A DNA stretch of 64,000 nucleotides, from assembly GCA_022747635.1 (NCBI GenBank), contig JAKTNV010000009.1, forward strand, positions 4,591,064-4,655,063. Reading direction: 5' to 3'. A program made the position numbers and the translations under genes. Shown in pieces: positions 21,150-30,769 of this stretch. Below the pieces are notes generated by a model. That model ran no database searches, had not been told where the DNA came from, and was given only the letters and a program-made list of their open reading frames with translations. The stretch is from Hetaerina americana. Lineage: Eukaryota; Arthropoda; Insecta; Odonata; Calopterygidae. Position 1 is the stretch's first letter. Each line of letters begins with the position of its first letter.

Positions 21150-21714
21150 CAGAGTCGCACCCAAAAGTGGTAGGACTGACTTTCTCTGACGCGAACGGAG
21201 CGGTGGAGGGGGTCTGCCTGGCAGGGTAAGGTGGAGGGGGCACTGTTGAACACAGACCGACGCTTAACGTGCAGGTGCTCACCCGCCTCCGAGAACGCGT
21301 GAATGGAGGCCGACCGGCCATCGCAAACTGCTGGGTGCTTCATCATGACAACGCGCCGTGCCATGGCGCCCTCGTCGTCAGACAACTCCTGGCCAAATAC
21401 GGCGTTACCACGTTGCCACACCCGCCCTATTCTCCCGATTTGGCACCACCGGACTTCTTCTTCCCCCTGATGAAAAGACAGCTCAAGGGACGACGTGTTG
21501 ACTCGATAAAGGCCGTTCAAGAGACTTCGACAAGGGTCATCAACGGCATCCCCAAAGAAAATTTCCAGCGGGCGTACGGGGAATGGGAGTAACGTTATAC
21601 TAAGTGTGTAGCAGCTCAAGGAGCATACTTTGAAGATCATTAAGTCGATGTAAGTATATCGTCAATAAAATTCTTGTAAAAAAATCAGTCCTACCACTTT
21701 TGGGTGCGACCCTG
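21150..21714 (+). mobile_element. Mariner family 3, 565-bp deletion derivative
   Basis: Clean boundaries: TA at 21148-21149 and 21715-21716, and terminal repeats ACCCAAAAGTGGTAGGACTG (about 21160-21179) and its inverse near 21685-21704. The outer ends read CAGAGTCGC and GCGACCCTG. The terminal repeat is close to that of family 1. The 5' UTR is fused to coding just before Asp2, so all DNA-binding domains and Asp1 are deleted. The good TIR match makes it a plausible MITE-like passenger that needs an outside transposase. Confidence 0.9.
21269..21655 (+). pseudogene. C-terminal half of mariner transposase
   Basis: The open part (to 21592) reads RLRERVNGGRPAIANCWVLH, then HHDNAPCHGALVVRQLLAKY and HPPYSPDLAPPDFFF, giving Asp2 and Asp3 with 34 residues between them. 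A premature TAA follows GEWE, and the usual final segment (KCVAAQGAYFEDH) is readable after it. The Met at 21269 is internal to the original protein. Confidence 0.8.
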
Positions 21715-21716
21715 TA

Positions 21717-22918
21717 GATTGTATGAAGAGTAATAAGGCTAAATAATTTGATCTTAAAGCATTTAAAAGATACTTTGATTCTTTGATGAAGATAATACGA
21801 TCTTGCGCGTAATATTAGTCCATGAAAACATAGTATTATTAATGTCGTTTCTATAACAGATTACGTGCCTTATTTTGAATATCGGTGGAACCGGATACCG
21901 AAAAACAGAATTGATTCATCAGCAATTCATATGACTATGACTGCATCTAAAATATCCTCAGAAGATTATTATTATGTCAGTGCCGCTCCATTTTTAAATT
22001 TTCCTTTGTGCTAGATTCGGGTGAGTCTTTTGGATTGCCGATATCCAAATCCTGGTTGCGCCAAGAAAAAAAATTACTCTAGCATTTTTCATCTGTTCAC
22101 TCAAATATACACCTGAAGGAGAGCCTTTGTTGAATCGCGGCTTTTCGGAAGAATAAATTAAAATATTTTTTCATGAAATGACACTTCTGACGTCTCTTCT
22201 CCTTTCATGGTTTCTGAAGGAAAAAGATGGGTCGACGCTGGGAAGATCAACTGTTGCCTGAGTGAGTATCCCAGCTCTTCTGCCCCCCAGCCCCGCCATT
22301 CACCTTCCCCTTCCCCCTCCGCCCCCCCTCCGGGGCTCTCCCTCATCAAGGCGCGTCTTTCATGTCACTCGAGTGAGGCGGGGCGCGGTCATCATTCCTG
22401 GAAGCCCACCCAGGAATGCAACAAACTCCCTCTTCAGGCGATCGCGAAATAAGCGACGCCTTTGCTTTTTGCCAGTGCTGCCGAAGTGGACGCCTCTATG
22501 CCTCTGGTCCTTATCCTTCTTCTATCTCTATGGATTTCAGTCATCGGCGTCTATTTCCAACTGTCATTTTTGGAAGCATTTCAATTGACTCGTAGGCGAG
22601 CAAGAGATTTAATAACAACATTAAAAGAGAGAGCAAGATAGAAGTTTCCAGAGTTGAAGCTATTATTAAATATCCATTAAAACAATTTCTAAGGCGAAGA
22701 ACGGCTCAAAATGTTATTTCTTTGATGGCGGAGGCTATAAAGTTGAATTTCCATTTGATAATAGAGTTTACCCTTCTTGCTTTTCAATTCTAATTTCTAT
22801 GTTATTGGATAGATTTTTTCGGCATTCTAAGTTTCATGTGTGTGTTAATGGTGTATTTGAATGTGTGTAAGTTAAAAAGATTTTCGCACAAACGTACATG
22901 CTTCCGTGGGTTTTATGG
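21717..22918. other. Unassigned DNA with a GC-rich patch
   Basis: The patch 22205-22510 has Pro/Ser-rich frames on the plus strand (22207-22452, 22262-22588), low-complexity and without a domain. The rest is AT-rich. Confidence 0.4.
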
Positions 22919-23596
22919 ATGGATTACTGGAGTGATAATTATAGTATAATATACGGCGGCGGGGACGAGAGCCAACGAGGGGTTGCCATAGTATTAAATA
23001 AAGGAAGAAGCGTAGTCAACATAGAGCAGGTAACGGATAGATTATTACTAGAAGAGATTAAAGCAGAACCGACGAACTTGGTTGTTATTCAGGTATACCA
23101 GCCACCGAGCAACCATAAGGAAGAAGAGGTCGATAGGATATACGATCAGTTAGACGACATAATCGCGTATGCTCCTGCAGGGAAGCATTTGATAGTGATG
23201 GGGGATTGGAAAGCGACGGTAGGCGAAGGAAGAGATGTTGATAGGGTGGGAGACTACGGTTTAGGCACGAGGAATGACCGCGGGGAGAAAGCAGTTGAGT
23301 TCTGCAGGAGACAGCGGTTAGTCATCACCAACACTTGGTTTGGACACCACAAAAGACGCAAGTATACATGGAAAATGTCAGGTGACTCAGGAAGATATCA
23401 GCTAGATTATATCCTGGTTAGACACGGGTTTAGAAACAGTGTGATAAATTCGCACAGCTTCCCCGGAGCGGATGCGGACTCTGACCATAATTTAGTTGTT
23501 ATGAAATGTAGCGTCCGTTTCAAAAAGATAAGGCAGGAGCGGCGAGTTAGAAAATGTAATGTAGAAGCATTAAATGGTTTGAAAAGGAAGGAGTAA
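22898..23596 (+). pseudogene. LINE AP-endonuclease domain (copy B)
   Basis: The 232-codon frame covers most of the endonuclease. Motifs in order: GGGDESQRGVAIVLNK (about residues 21-36), MGDWKATVGEGRD (residues about 105-117, where the catalytic Asn of GDWNA has become Lys), QLDYILVRHGF (about 168-178), and SDHNLVVMK near residue 198, whose His is the last catalytic residue. The first seven or so residues come from flanking DNA. Loss of the Asn and the later stop indicate a dead enzyme. Confidence 0.85.
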
Positions 23597-23752
23597 AAAA
23601 AGGTGGTAAAGGAAATCATGGAGGATGGGAAAGAGTTTGGTACTATCGGAGGAAACTGTTAAATAATCAAGAAAGGAATATTGAAAGCCGCAAAATACTC
23701 TATTGGAACCATTAATTCGAAAAGGACTAGGAAATCATAGATCACGGATGAG

Positions 23753-24151
23753 ATGATTTCAAAGATAGATCAGAGGAGAAAAAAGAAGCATGTAAAAGCA
23801 GAGTTTGGCGAAATGAAGTACAAAGAGTTATACAATAAATTGAGGTGGGCAACAAATAAAGCAAAAGAAGCATGGTGGAAGGCGCAGAGCAAGGATATGG
23901 AAAGCTTGCAGTGGAGGGGGGAAATTGGTGTGCTGTACGGCAAAGTTAAATATTTATCGGGAAGTAAGAAAGGGAGATCTATGCTAACAGTTAGAAATAA
24001 GGCAGACACAGGAAAGATCCAAGAGATATGGAAGGAATATATAGAAGATCTATATAATAAAGAACTTCGACCAACAAATTTAGACATTGAAAAAGAGTAT
24101 GACGTAGAGGAAGATAGCTTAGGTCCAGGAAAACTAGATGGCCAGATATAA
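23753..24151 (+). pseudogene. LINE linker between endonuclease and reverse transcriptase
   Basis: A Lys/Glu-rich 132-codon frame: AKEAWWKAQSKDMESLQWRG, then YLSGSKKGRS and TGKIQEIWKEYIEDLYNKE. This is the usual region before finger motifs of RTE-type reverse transcriptases. In the intact element it would be continuous with the frames before and after. Confidence 0.75.
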
Positions 24152-24160
24152 AGTGCAATA

Positions 24161-24745
24161 ATGGAGGTGAAACTAAATAAGGCCGTGGGGGTGGATAACA
24201 TTCCCGCGGAAATATTGAAATGGTTAGAAAAATGTGGGAAGAAGAGGCTATATGGGCAGATCCGTAGTATCTATGTGGAAGGAATCTGTCCGGAAGACTT
24301 TATGACATCAATGTCAGTTCCTATTCCAAAAACGGTAAAGACTACATCATGTGAGGACTACAGGACTATAAGTTTGATATCCCACGCAGCTAAAGTTGTT
24401 CTCAGGATCATAAACAAAAGGATAGAGAGTAGGGCAAATGATTACTTAGGGGATGATCAGTTTAGGTTCAGGAAGGGGAGAGGTACACGTGATGACATTG
24501 CAGTAATGAGATTATTAATCGAGAGGAATATAGAACACAACCAGGAGGTATTTGCCTGTTTCGTAGATTTCGAAAAAGCGTTTGATAGAGTGATTTGGGA
24601 AACACTAATGATTATAATGCAGAAAATAGGAATAGATTGGAGGGAAAGGAGGCTAATCCGCATCCTGTACATGTCTCAGACTACTCAGGTGCGAGTGGGG
24701 AACAGGGAGTCCGGATGGGCAGTGTTATGTAGAGGTGTAAGGTAG
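24161..24745 (+). pseudogene. LINE reverse transcriptase, fingers and palm (copy B)
   Basis: The 194-codon frame starts with NKAVGVDNIPAEILKW (finger motif) and includes PIPK, EDYRTISLISHAAKVVLRII, DQFRFRKGRGTRDDI and motif A FACFVDFEKAFDRV (about residues 131-144). It ends at a stop where motif B Gln should be (GVR-stop-GCPS). Past that stop, in the same frame, the catalytic motif C reads FVDDQAL at about 24864-24884 instead of FADD. Confidence 0.88.
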
Positions 24746-25048
24746 GGTTGCCCATCATCATTTTTGCTGTTCAACCTGTATGCAGAGGAAATGATTAAAG
24801 AGGCATAAGAGGAACAGGAGGTATGAATGAAAGTGGGCGGGGAATTCGTAAAATCAGTTAGGTTTGTTGATGACCAAGCTTTAGTTCGTCAGTCAGCCAA
24901 GGGGCTGCAAGCATTGCTCAGTGATTTGGAAATTCAGTGCGACAGGTATTGGATGGAAATTATTATTAATAAAACAAAGGCTATATGATTTTCCCGAAAG
25001 AAAAAGGCTAAGCTAAACATTAAAATAGGAGGGAAAAAACTAGAGCAG

Positions 25049-25609
25049 GTGGGACAGTTTACGTATGTCGGAAGTGCTTTGGACCAACACGGTCCAAGTA
25101 GTAGGGACGTAAAAAGAAGAATTGCGCTAGGCAAAGAAGCTTTCACAAGGAGGAGAGAGTTGATGACAGGGACGTTGAGTAAGAGTGTTAAGAAAAGACT
25201 CGCAAAAACTTTGATAAGGAGTGTAGCTATGTACGGTGCGGAAACGTGGTCATTGAAGCAGGACGATAGACGTAGACTGGAGGCTTTTGAAATGTGGGTG
25301 TAGAGAAGAATGGAGAAGGTGAAATAGACAGAGAAGAAAACAAATGAGGAAGTACTTGGTATGGTTGGCGAAGAGAGGGGTTTGTTGGGAGCAATCCTAT
25401 GGAGGCAGGAAAAGTGGATTAAGGGGGTGTTGACCGGCAGCGGGATGTTGAAGACTGTAATAGGGTGGGTAATGTTCGGCGAACCAGGAAAGGGCAGGGA
25501 CATCATAGGGATGTTCGACGGGATGAAGGAAGGAAGGAAGTACTCAGAGATGAAGAGGAACCTGATGGACTCCTACCGAAACTCAAAATTCAGCATCCTA
25601 CTTCTGTAG
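25049..25609 (+). pseudogene. LINE C-terminal region (copy B)
   Basis: Two frames (25049-25303 and 25361-25609) cover YVGSALDQHGPSSRDVKRRI, YGAETWSLKQDDRRRLEAFE, then EVLGMVGEERGLLGAILWRQ and TGSGMLKTVI. This thumb/C-terminal portion is shared by eight other copies in the window. Two stops interrupt it at about 25301 and 25327. Confidence 0.85.
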
Positions 25610-25683
25610 AGTAGGATGCTGGATTGTGTGTTTTGTTAGGAGTCACAAAATATTTCATTTGGTAGCTATGTCCATCCAAATAT

Positions 25684-25699
25684 CTACCTTAACCGGTAG
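25684..25699 (+). repeat. RTE-like LINE 3' hairpin
   Basis: CTACC-TTAACC-GGTAG, a 5-bp stem with a 6-nt loop, seven bases before the element end. Recurs at or near the 3' ends of other copies. Confidence 0.7.
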
Positions 25700-25785
25700 A
25701 TTACCTAATCATATTAATATATGTATACATACATAAAATATATTTATAATACATATATATATACAAAAAAATATTTACTAATAAA

Positions 25786-26384
25786 AGGTACTGCAATAGG
25801 CACGCGTATGGCTCCTACATACGCCAATCATTTTATGGGTAAACTAGAACACGACTTTCTGCAACAACAAACCCTCAAACCACTCTTCTGGGCCCGCTAT
25901 GTCGATGATATTTTCCTCCTTTGATCCCACGGACGCGAAACTTTATCCTCTTTCATTTCCTCTCTCAACTCCTACTCCTCAGTATCGTTCACTTCTTCTA
26001 TATCCGACTCGAGTGTCACTTGCCTAGATATCGACATTCACCTCCAAAACAATACGTTTTACATCTCAGTCCACATTAAACCAACTAATTAGCTACAATA
26101 TCTTTATTTCGACAGCTGCACTCCACCTCATACTAAGCGCTCCATCCCATTCTCACTCTCAATCCGTGGCTTCCGTCTCTGCAATAACACCCCCTTCCAA
26201 CAGAAATACTTGGACCAGCTGCATGAATCTCTCAGAAAATGTGGGCACCCTAGAAAACTACTAATCAATAAAATCCTCAAACCGTCAACCTAATACACTC
26301 CCCTCCCCAAACCAAACCGTCTAAAATGCCCTAATCTTATCACCACTTTCTTCGCCGGAACACACAAAATTAGACATTTAATTC
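25786..26384 (+). pseudogene. Penelope-like reverse transcriptase, C-terminal part
   Basis: KGTAIGTRMAPTYANHFMGK is the conserved block before motif C in this class; ARYVDDIFLL is motif C. Further conserved blocks are FLDIDI-like (VTCLDIDIHLQNNTFY), RSIPFSLSIRGFRLCNN and RKLLINKIL. Three in-frame stops make it non-functional. The first half of the enzyme is absent. Confidence 0.85.
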
Positions 26385-26473
26385 GTGACCTCTTCCCATT
26401 TATTAATAACACTCAGCCCACATCAGTTTTATTTCCACATTGTCCCTCTGTTTCGTTTAAACTCCCGTCGAAC

Positions 26474-26938
26474 TTGCGAGACATCTTCAAGTCGACAAAA
26501 ACAACTGCGAGCACCCCCGTTTCTCCCCCGCCCCTATCCGCACCATGCAACCGCCCACGCTGCAAATGCTGTCATCTTTTAAGACCCTCCCCCTCACTCA
26601 GTACCAACTCCCAACCACTCGCCACCTGTACCTCAAAAAATATTATATATCGCCTCTCCTGTAACTTCTGCCCTGCCTTCTACGTGGGCGAATGCACGAC
26701 TGCACTTTCCCTCCGCATGAATAACCAGCGATATTCCACCAAATCTGCCACCTTTCTTAATTATCCCATCCCTACTCACACTGCTTCCAACAGTCAATCT
26801 TTTGACGACTGCTTCTCCGTTTCGGTGATTGAAATCCTTCCCAAATCTGCTAGTATAATAGAGGTGAGAACCCGCGAGATGGTGCATATTTGGGTGGCCC
26901 AGTCATTTAAACCGCCCGGGCTGAACCAAGCCCACTGA
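26474..26938 (+). pseudogene. Penelope-like GIY-YIG endonuclease domain
   Basis: The 154-codon frame begins in the linker (LRDIFK-type, here MRDIFKSTK), has a Cys cluster CNRPRCKCC (residues about 25-33) typical of the zinc-binding linker, and then the nuclease core NIIYRLSCNFCPAFYVGECT (residues about 56-75) followed by LSLRMNNQRYS. The second Y of the GIY-YIG pattern is in YVG. The frame is intact across the domain, but upstream stops disconnect it from the reverse transcriptase. Confidence 0.88.
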
Positions 26939-27196
26939 ATGCATCAAATGGCTACCTACATATCCCCTCCCACTCCCTTGTTCATTTCCTATTGGTCACT
27001 TACTTCTCCTTCCCCCACCTCTCCCCCGCGCATGTCCTCTCCGCTCTTCCCCGAGACGCCATTCTAAAGACGACAGCCGAGCCGTCGAAACGTCAAATAA
27101 CATATTGTGAGTGTCCTTTTTTGTGTCTCTATATTCTAAAAATCTACATTTGTGTTTTTATATATTTGTGCGTCGCCGAAGACCGTTCCATTTCGA

Positions 27197-27198
<2 letters not shown>

Positions 27199-27281
<83 letters not shown>
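27199..27281. repeat. AT then AC microsatellite
   Basis: (AT)n from 27199 to about 27267, then (AC)n to about 27281. It gives spurious YIYI-type open frames in several phases. Confidence 0.95.
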
Positions 27282-27284
<3 letters not shown>

Positions 27285-27469
27285 ACACGTACACATACTC
27301 ACAAACACCAAATATATTAGTTTCAATTCCGAATGAGAATCGATAAGATAGGTTAGCTGAAGGCACAGCTCATCGAAGTAATTGCCAGTGAAAGGGAAGA
27401 ATTTGACATCAAATCCTCACTTCCTTCTGGACCATACAACCTTCCCCCACGACGTTTCGACCAGAAAAT

Positions 27470-27503
27470 CTGACCAGACCAGAAAATCTGACCGTTGATA
27501 TTT
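27470..27503. repeat. Short tandem duplication
   Basis: Two adjacent copies of an approximately 18-bp unit, GACCAGAAAATCTGACCA. Confidence 0.75.
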
Positions 27504-27620
27504 AATAATGCCGTGGGCGTCATCAGGTACACGATCGTGGGACCCTCCGGCAGCTGAATGCCATGTATAGTTTGTATCGGGAAAGTTTTCCGAGATGTAG
27601 ATTTACTATTTCAGATATTG

Positions 27621-27908
27621 CTACAATAATTCCTCGAAATTCCCACACTTGCATTTACTTGTCTGACTTGAATTTCTGTCCTCCAAGGTGTATTTTGGGA
27701 GCGGGAAACAAGTGGTAGTCGCTGGGGCAACGTCCGGGCTGTAAGGAGGGTGGTCGATGATTTCCCAGCCGAATTCATCGAGTAGGGTGGTCGTTTGATG
27801 TGACACATGTGGACGTGCATTGTCGTGATGCAAACACACTCCTTTGGTGAGACACCTTGTTGTAACCGAGGACCTCCCACGCAATATTCTACACGGAGAA
27901 GTGACCAC
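27621..27908 (-). pseudogene. Mariner catalytic half, frameshifted (family 5)
   Basis: CLHHDNARPHVSHQTTTLLD holds Asp2; DHPPYSPDVAP follows, and then a one-base shift replaces the third catalytic Asp segment. The expected SDYHLFP is readable in the neighbouring frame. The enzyme is inactive. Confidence 0.8.
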
Positions 27909-27912
27909 TCTC

Positions 27913-28200
27913 TTAATTAAGGCCTTCCTTTATCTCATGAAGGGTAATTCCCCGGTTATTACGCACCATCTCGTCAATTGGAGCCACCGTTGATTCCGGC
28001 ACACTCGGCCGCCCCAACCGCTGCTCATCGTGGACGTTTTCCCGGCCATCAAAAAACTCCCTGCACCACTTCTGCACATTTTCGATGTCCATATACTTCT
28101 CTAAGTACACTTCCACTAAGTGGCGATGAATTTATATCAGAGCAGTGGCCAGTTGGTTTTGCGACGCGGCGGGAGAAAGGTACGACGCCGGTTTTAAAAA
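27913..28200 (-). pseudogene. Mariner DNA-binding half (family 5)
   Basis: The frame to 28116 reads MDIENVQKWCREFFDGRENV, then HDEQRLGRPS, the classic end of the first HTH of mariner proteins. Upstream codons IHRHLVEVYLEK continue the homology beyond a stop. The second HTH (NRGITLHEIKEGLN) is cut short. Confidence 0.8.
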
Positions 28201-28360
28201 GCTGCTTACAAGGATGCAAAAAGTGATTGATCGTCAAGGCGACTATGTAGAAAAATAATAGCTAAATACCCAACTTTTCCAACGATGTACGCAAACTTGA
28301 GAATAAATTTGATTTTTTATGATAAAAATAGGAGACCTTACTTTTCGAATCGCCCTCGTA

Positions 28361-28879
28361 ATAAGTTGATTTCTCGGATTAAAATGGAAAAAGTTTGCCC
28401 GGCTGAAAGTTTAATTTTTTCAACACAAATGAAAACCGATAATTACTATCTCTGACCCTTCGAGCCATGATCCTATATAGCGCGCGCAGATACATAGAAG
28501 GCGGTCACCAGGCGGTAGTCAGACGCCATCTAGATGGTCATTGCATGAGACTAGAATACATTTCACGATAAATTCCACCCTCGGATGAATTGCACGATAA
28601 GGGGATAGTTTTACAGGTACAATGTGAAAGAAATTATGCGAAAGCCTCTGTACGAAAGGGTGGATTACAGAGCGTGCATTTTTTAAACAGACCTTAAATG
28701 TGTAAAATCAGTTAAGTGTCCTCAAAGTAGCCATATTAATTTATATTTTGCTTAACCGTTTCACGGCATTGGTATTTATATTTATTATTTATTTTTACAC
28801 TATTCTGCTATCCAATACTTTTCTCAAAACAAATTACAACATTTCTACATCATAATTATCTATTATCTATTTCTACATC
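28361..28879. other. Unassigned DNA
   Basis: AT-rich; no frame or repeat recognised. Confidence 0.45.
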
Positions 28880-29335
28880 AAATTACATCATTTTTGCATA
28901 ATACCCCGCAAGCTGCCGCAAGGGGGTGTGGTGGGGGGTGTTAGGTCACCACTCGTAAAAGAAAAATATAACAGCATGCAAAACCAATACGTTCATGCAA
29001 ACCAACACCCACGGAAGCGTGTGTGCTCGGGCAGGAACCTTTTGAACGCACACGCATTCAAATACATATACTATAAACCAACATATTAATGCACATGCAA
29101 ATTTAGCATACATCCATCCGGTAACGCGGCAAGTTAGAATTGAAAAGCAATAAGGGTAAACTTTACTATCGCATGGACGTGCCACTCGTGGTCACCGCCC
29201 CCGAAGACACAGGTAGGGATTGCGTCGCAACGTATGACGGGGGGGGTGGAGTTAGGCGCCCCCCCTCCATCAGAGAGAGGGAGAGAGACGAGGAATGGCA
29301 AAGGCGCCTGGCTCTAGTAAGACATTTTTAGAGTA
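28880..29335 (-). mobile_element. CR1-tailed repeat Y, copy 1
   Basis: In sense (minus) direction it starts near 29335, has a TGTGTCTTCGGGGGCGGTGACC block, and ends at the stem-loop 28902-28941 and a TGTAGA-rich tail. Copies are at 47703-48620 (interrupted) and 50116-50460. The last 200 bp match CR1-like LINE subfamily B tails (41185, 61015), but the first half does not. It could be a SINE that shares the LINE tail or a deleted LINE subfamily. Confidence 0.6.
28902..28941 (-). repeat. CR1-like 3'-terminal stem-loop
   Basis: TACCCCGCAAGCTGCCGCAA then GGGTGTGGTGGGGGGTGTTA: outer ACCCC/GGGGT and an inner variable stem. Confidence 0.75.
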
Positions 29336-29369
29336 ATTAGAGTAATATAGTGTAACGTTAAGAGCAGTC

Positions 29370-29530
29370 TTGAGGTAGGCAACGGGAAACCACCTCAAAA
29401 ATGTACCCCATTCTAATAGAATGGGCATGGGTCATAGCATGAAACTTGACAGCTGTACGATTCATCCGCTAAGGCATATTTGGCGCCCGGCAGCGGGAGA
29501 GACAAGGCTTCCGCGGTCGTCATCTCGTGA
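29370..29530 (+). repeat. RTE-like LINE leader fragment
   Basis: GCAACGGGAAACCACCTC and, after an insertion, CCGGCAGCGGGAGAGACAAG with GGCTTCCGCGGTCGTCATC match the leader of LINE copies A and C in sense direction. No coding follows. Confidence 0.6.
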
Positions 29531-29733
29531 CTTACTAGCAAAGCGAAATAGATAGTAGCAGACAAGTATACTCAAAATAGGACCGCCTTATTTAGAATAG
29601 ATAATGCTTGGATGATGTTTAGGAGAAGGAATTCAGGAAAGAAAAGAGATAGAAAGAGATGTGTTTCAGCTATGTGGGAGATTAGATAGAAGTATATCGC
29701 AGATTACTGCAGAAAGAGTAATGGATTAATGCA

Positions 29734-30759
29734 CGAGGGTAGGCTGACAACTAATGAACAAAACCACAAACGAAATAACCTTCAGAATCACTCCTGGTGG
29801 AATGTGGAAGTAACATTCCCCCTCAACACGCATGCGCAGATTTGAGGTGGTTACATTCATCCAGTGTATTTTGAGTAGCGGAAGTATGGAGACGTGTTCT
29901 AGTGCTATGTCAACGCGAGTCAAACAGCGTACTATTATTGAATTTTTAATTGTTGAATAAATGATTCTTACTGAGATTCATCGTCGTTCAAGGGTCGCGC
30001 GAATGTCAACGCGAGTCAAACAGGGTGCTGCCATCGACAGCTGCCTTCATCTCAATGTACGAAGTGTAATGATTACCCTTGAGGTGCCTCTTGAGTTGAG
30101 GAAAAAAATACAAATCGCAAGGCCCGAGATCGGGGGAATAAGGGGGTTGTTGCTCGCAGCATTCCAATCGGCGCTGTTTGTTCTCGTCGGTGAGACGATG
30201 GCGTGGTACCCATCCTGCACAGAAATTACGGTATCCCAATTGCTCAATAATGAAGCCGACACGTTCCTCAGAGATATTCCAACATGGTTTGCGATACACT
30301 TTTGAGTAATTCGCCGGCCATTTTGGATAATATTTTCGACGAGTTTGCGATGTTTATCGTCTGTGGCAGTGATCGGACGTCCGCCGTGTGTTTCATCAAC
30401 AATGATGGCTTTTCAAGAATCGCAGCCACGAAATTATACCACCCAGCGATTTACAGTAGGTCTAGCAAAAGCATCTTAACCATAAATAGTCTTTAAACGA
30501 CGATGAATCTCAGTAAGAGTCACTTATTCTGCAGTTAAAAATTCAATAATAGTACGCTGTTTAACTCGCGTTGACATAGCACTAGAACACGTCTCCATAC
30601 TTCCGCTTCTCAAAATACACTGGATGAATGTAACGACCTCAAACCTGCGCATGCGTGTTGAGGGGGAATGTTACTTCCTCATTTCACCAGGAGTGATTCT
30701 GAAGGTCTTTTCGTTTGTCGTTTACAAGCATTTGTGCATTAGTTGTCAGCCTACCCTCG
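29734..30759 (-). mobile_element. Fold-back mariner (family 6) with arms of about 257 bp
   Basis: The left arm (29734-29990) is the inverted copy of the right arm (about 30503-30759), far longer than the usual 30-bp mariner repeat. The right end has CCCTCG beside TA at 30760. In the right arm the transposase start codon lies at 30577 on the minus strand. The left arm carries the same start region inverted, plus a second nearby copy of ATGTCAACGCGAGTCAAACA (29907 and 30003). The natural 3' end of the element has thus been replaced by an inverted 5' end. The coding centre is deleted between the HTH domain and the third Asp. Confidence 0.85.
30006..30577 (-). pseudogene. Mariner transposase remnant in fold-back element
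   Basis: From the start at 30577, the codons read MSTRVKQRTIIEFLTAE, a stop, then TLTEIHRRLKTIYG, and further blocks of the HTH region with stops. The open part 30006-30299 holds CWNISEERVGFIIEQLGYRN and CAGWVPRHRLTDENKQRRLE, the usual end of the second HTH and linker. It then fuses directly to PPYSPDLGPCDLYFFPQLK, which contains the third Asp. Asp1 and Asp2 are missing. The C-terminus ends in antisense of the start region. Confidence 0.82.
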
Positions 30760-30769
30760 TATTTTAGAT

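Larger units (their letters stand above)
22919..25706 (+). mobile_element. RTE-like LINE, 5'-truncated copy B
   Basis: A 2.8-kb plus-strand non-LTR element. It starts inside the endonuclease (DYWSDNYSIIYGGGDESQ; upstream parts seen at 57220-57627 are missing) and ends with the 3' hairpin CTACC-TTAACC-GGTAG at 25684-25699, then ATTACCT. It encodes endonuclease, linker, reverse transcriptase and a C-terminal region but carries multiple stops and frameshifts. 5' truncation is the usual result of incomplete target-primed reverse transcription. Confidence 0.92.
25786..27198 (+). mobile_element. Penelope-like element, 3' half
   Basis: A 5'-truncated Penelope-like retroelement. It begins inside the reverse transcriptase at KGTAIGTRMAPTYANHFMGK, holds the YVDD box at 25898-25909, then the thumb region, a Cys-rich linker and a GIY-YIG endonuclease. 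Stops at about 25922, 26089 and 26291 break the frame. The 3' UTR runs to the AT microsatellite at 27199. It lies only 80 bp downstream of the 3' end of LINE copy B. Confidence 0.9.
27545..28358 (-). mobile_element. Mariner family 5, internally deleted
   Basis: The transposon 5' end is at 28358 beside TA (28359-28360), with a typical mariner start CGAGGGCGATTCGAAAAGTA (reverse strand). The HTH half lies at 27913-28200 and the catalytic half at 27621-27908. DNA from the end of the HTH domain to just before Asp2 is deleted. No matching 3' repeat is seen. Instead the left 85 bp resemble the tail of family 8, so the 3' boundary is uncertain. Confidence 0.78.

Noticed and set aside
21116..21640. 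A 174-codon minus-strand frame
   Set aside because: It is the antisense of the mariner family 3 element with flanking DNA.
23770..24201. A 143-codon minus-strand frame
   Set aside because: It is the antisense shadow of the LINE linker region.
27111..27366. YIYIYI-type open frames
   Set aside because: They are translations of the (AT)n microsatellite in every phase.
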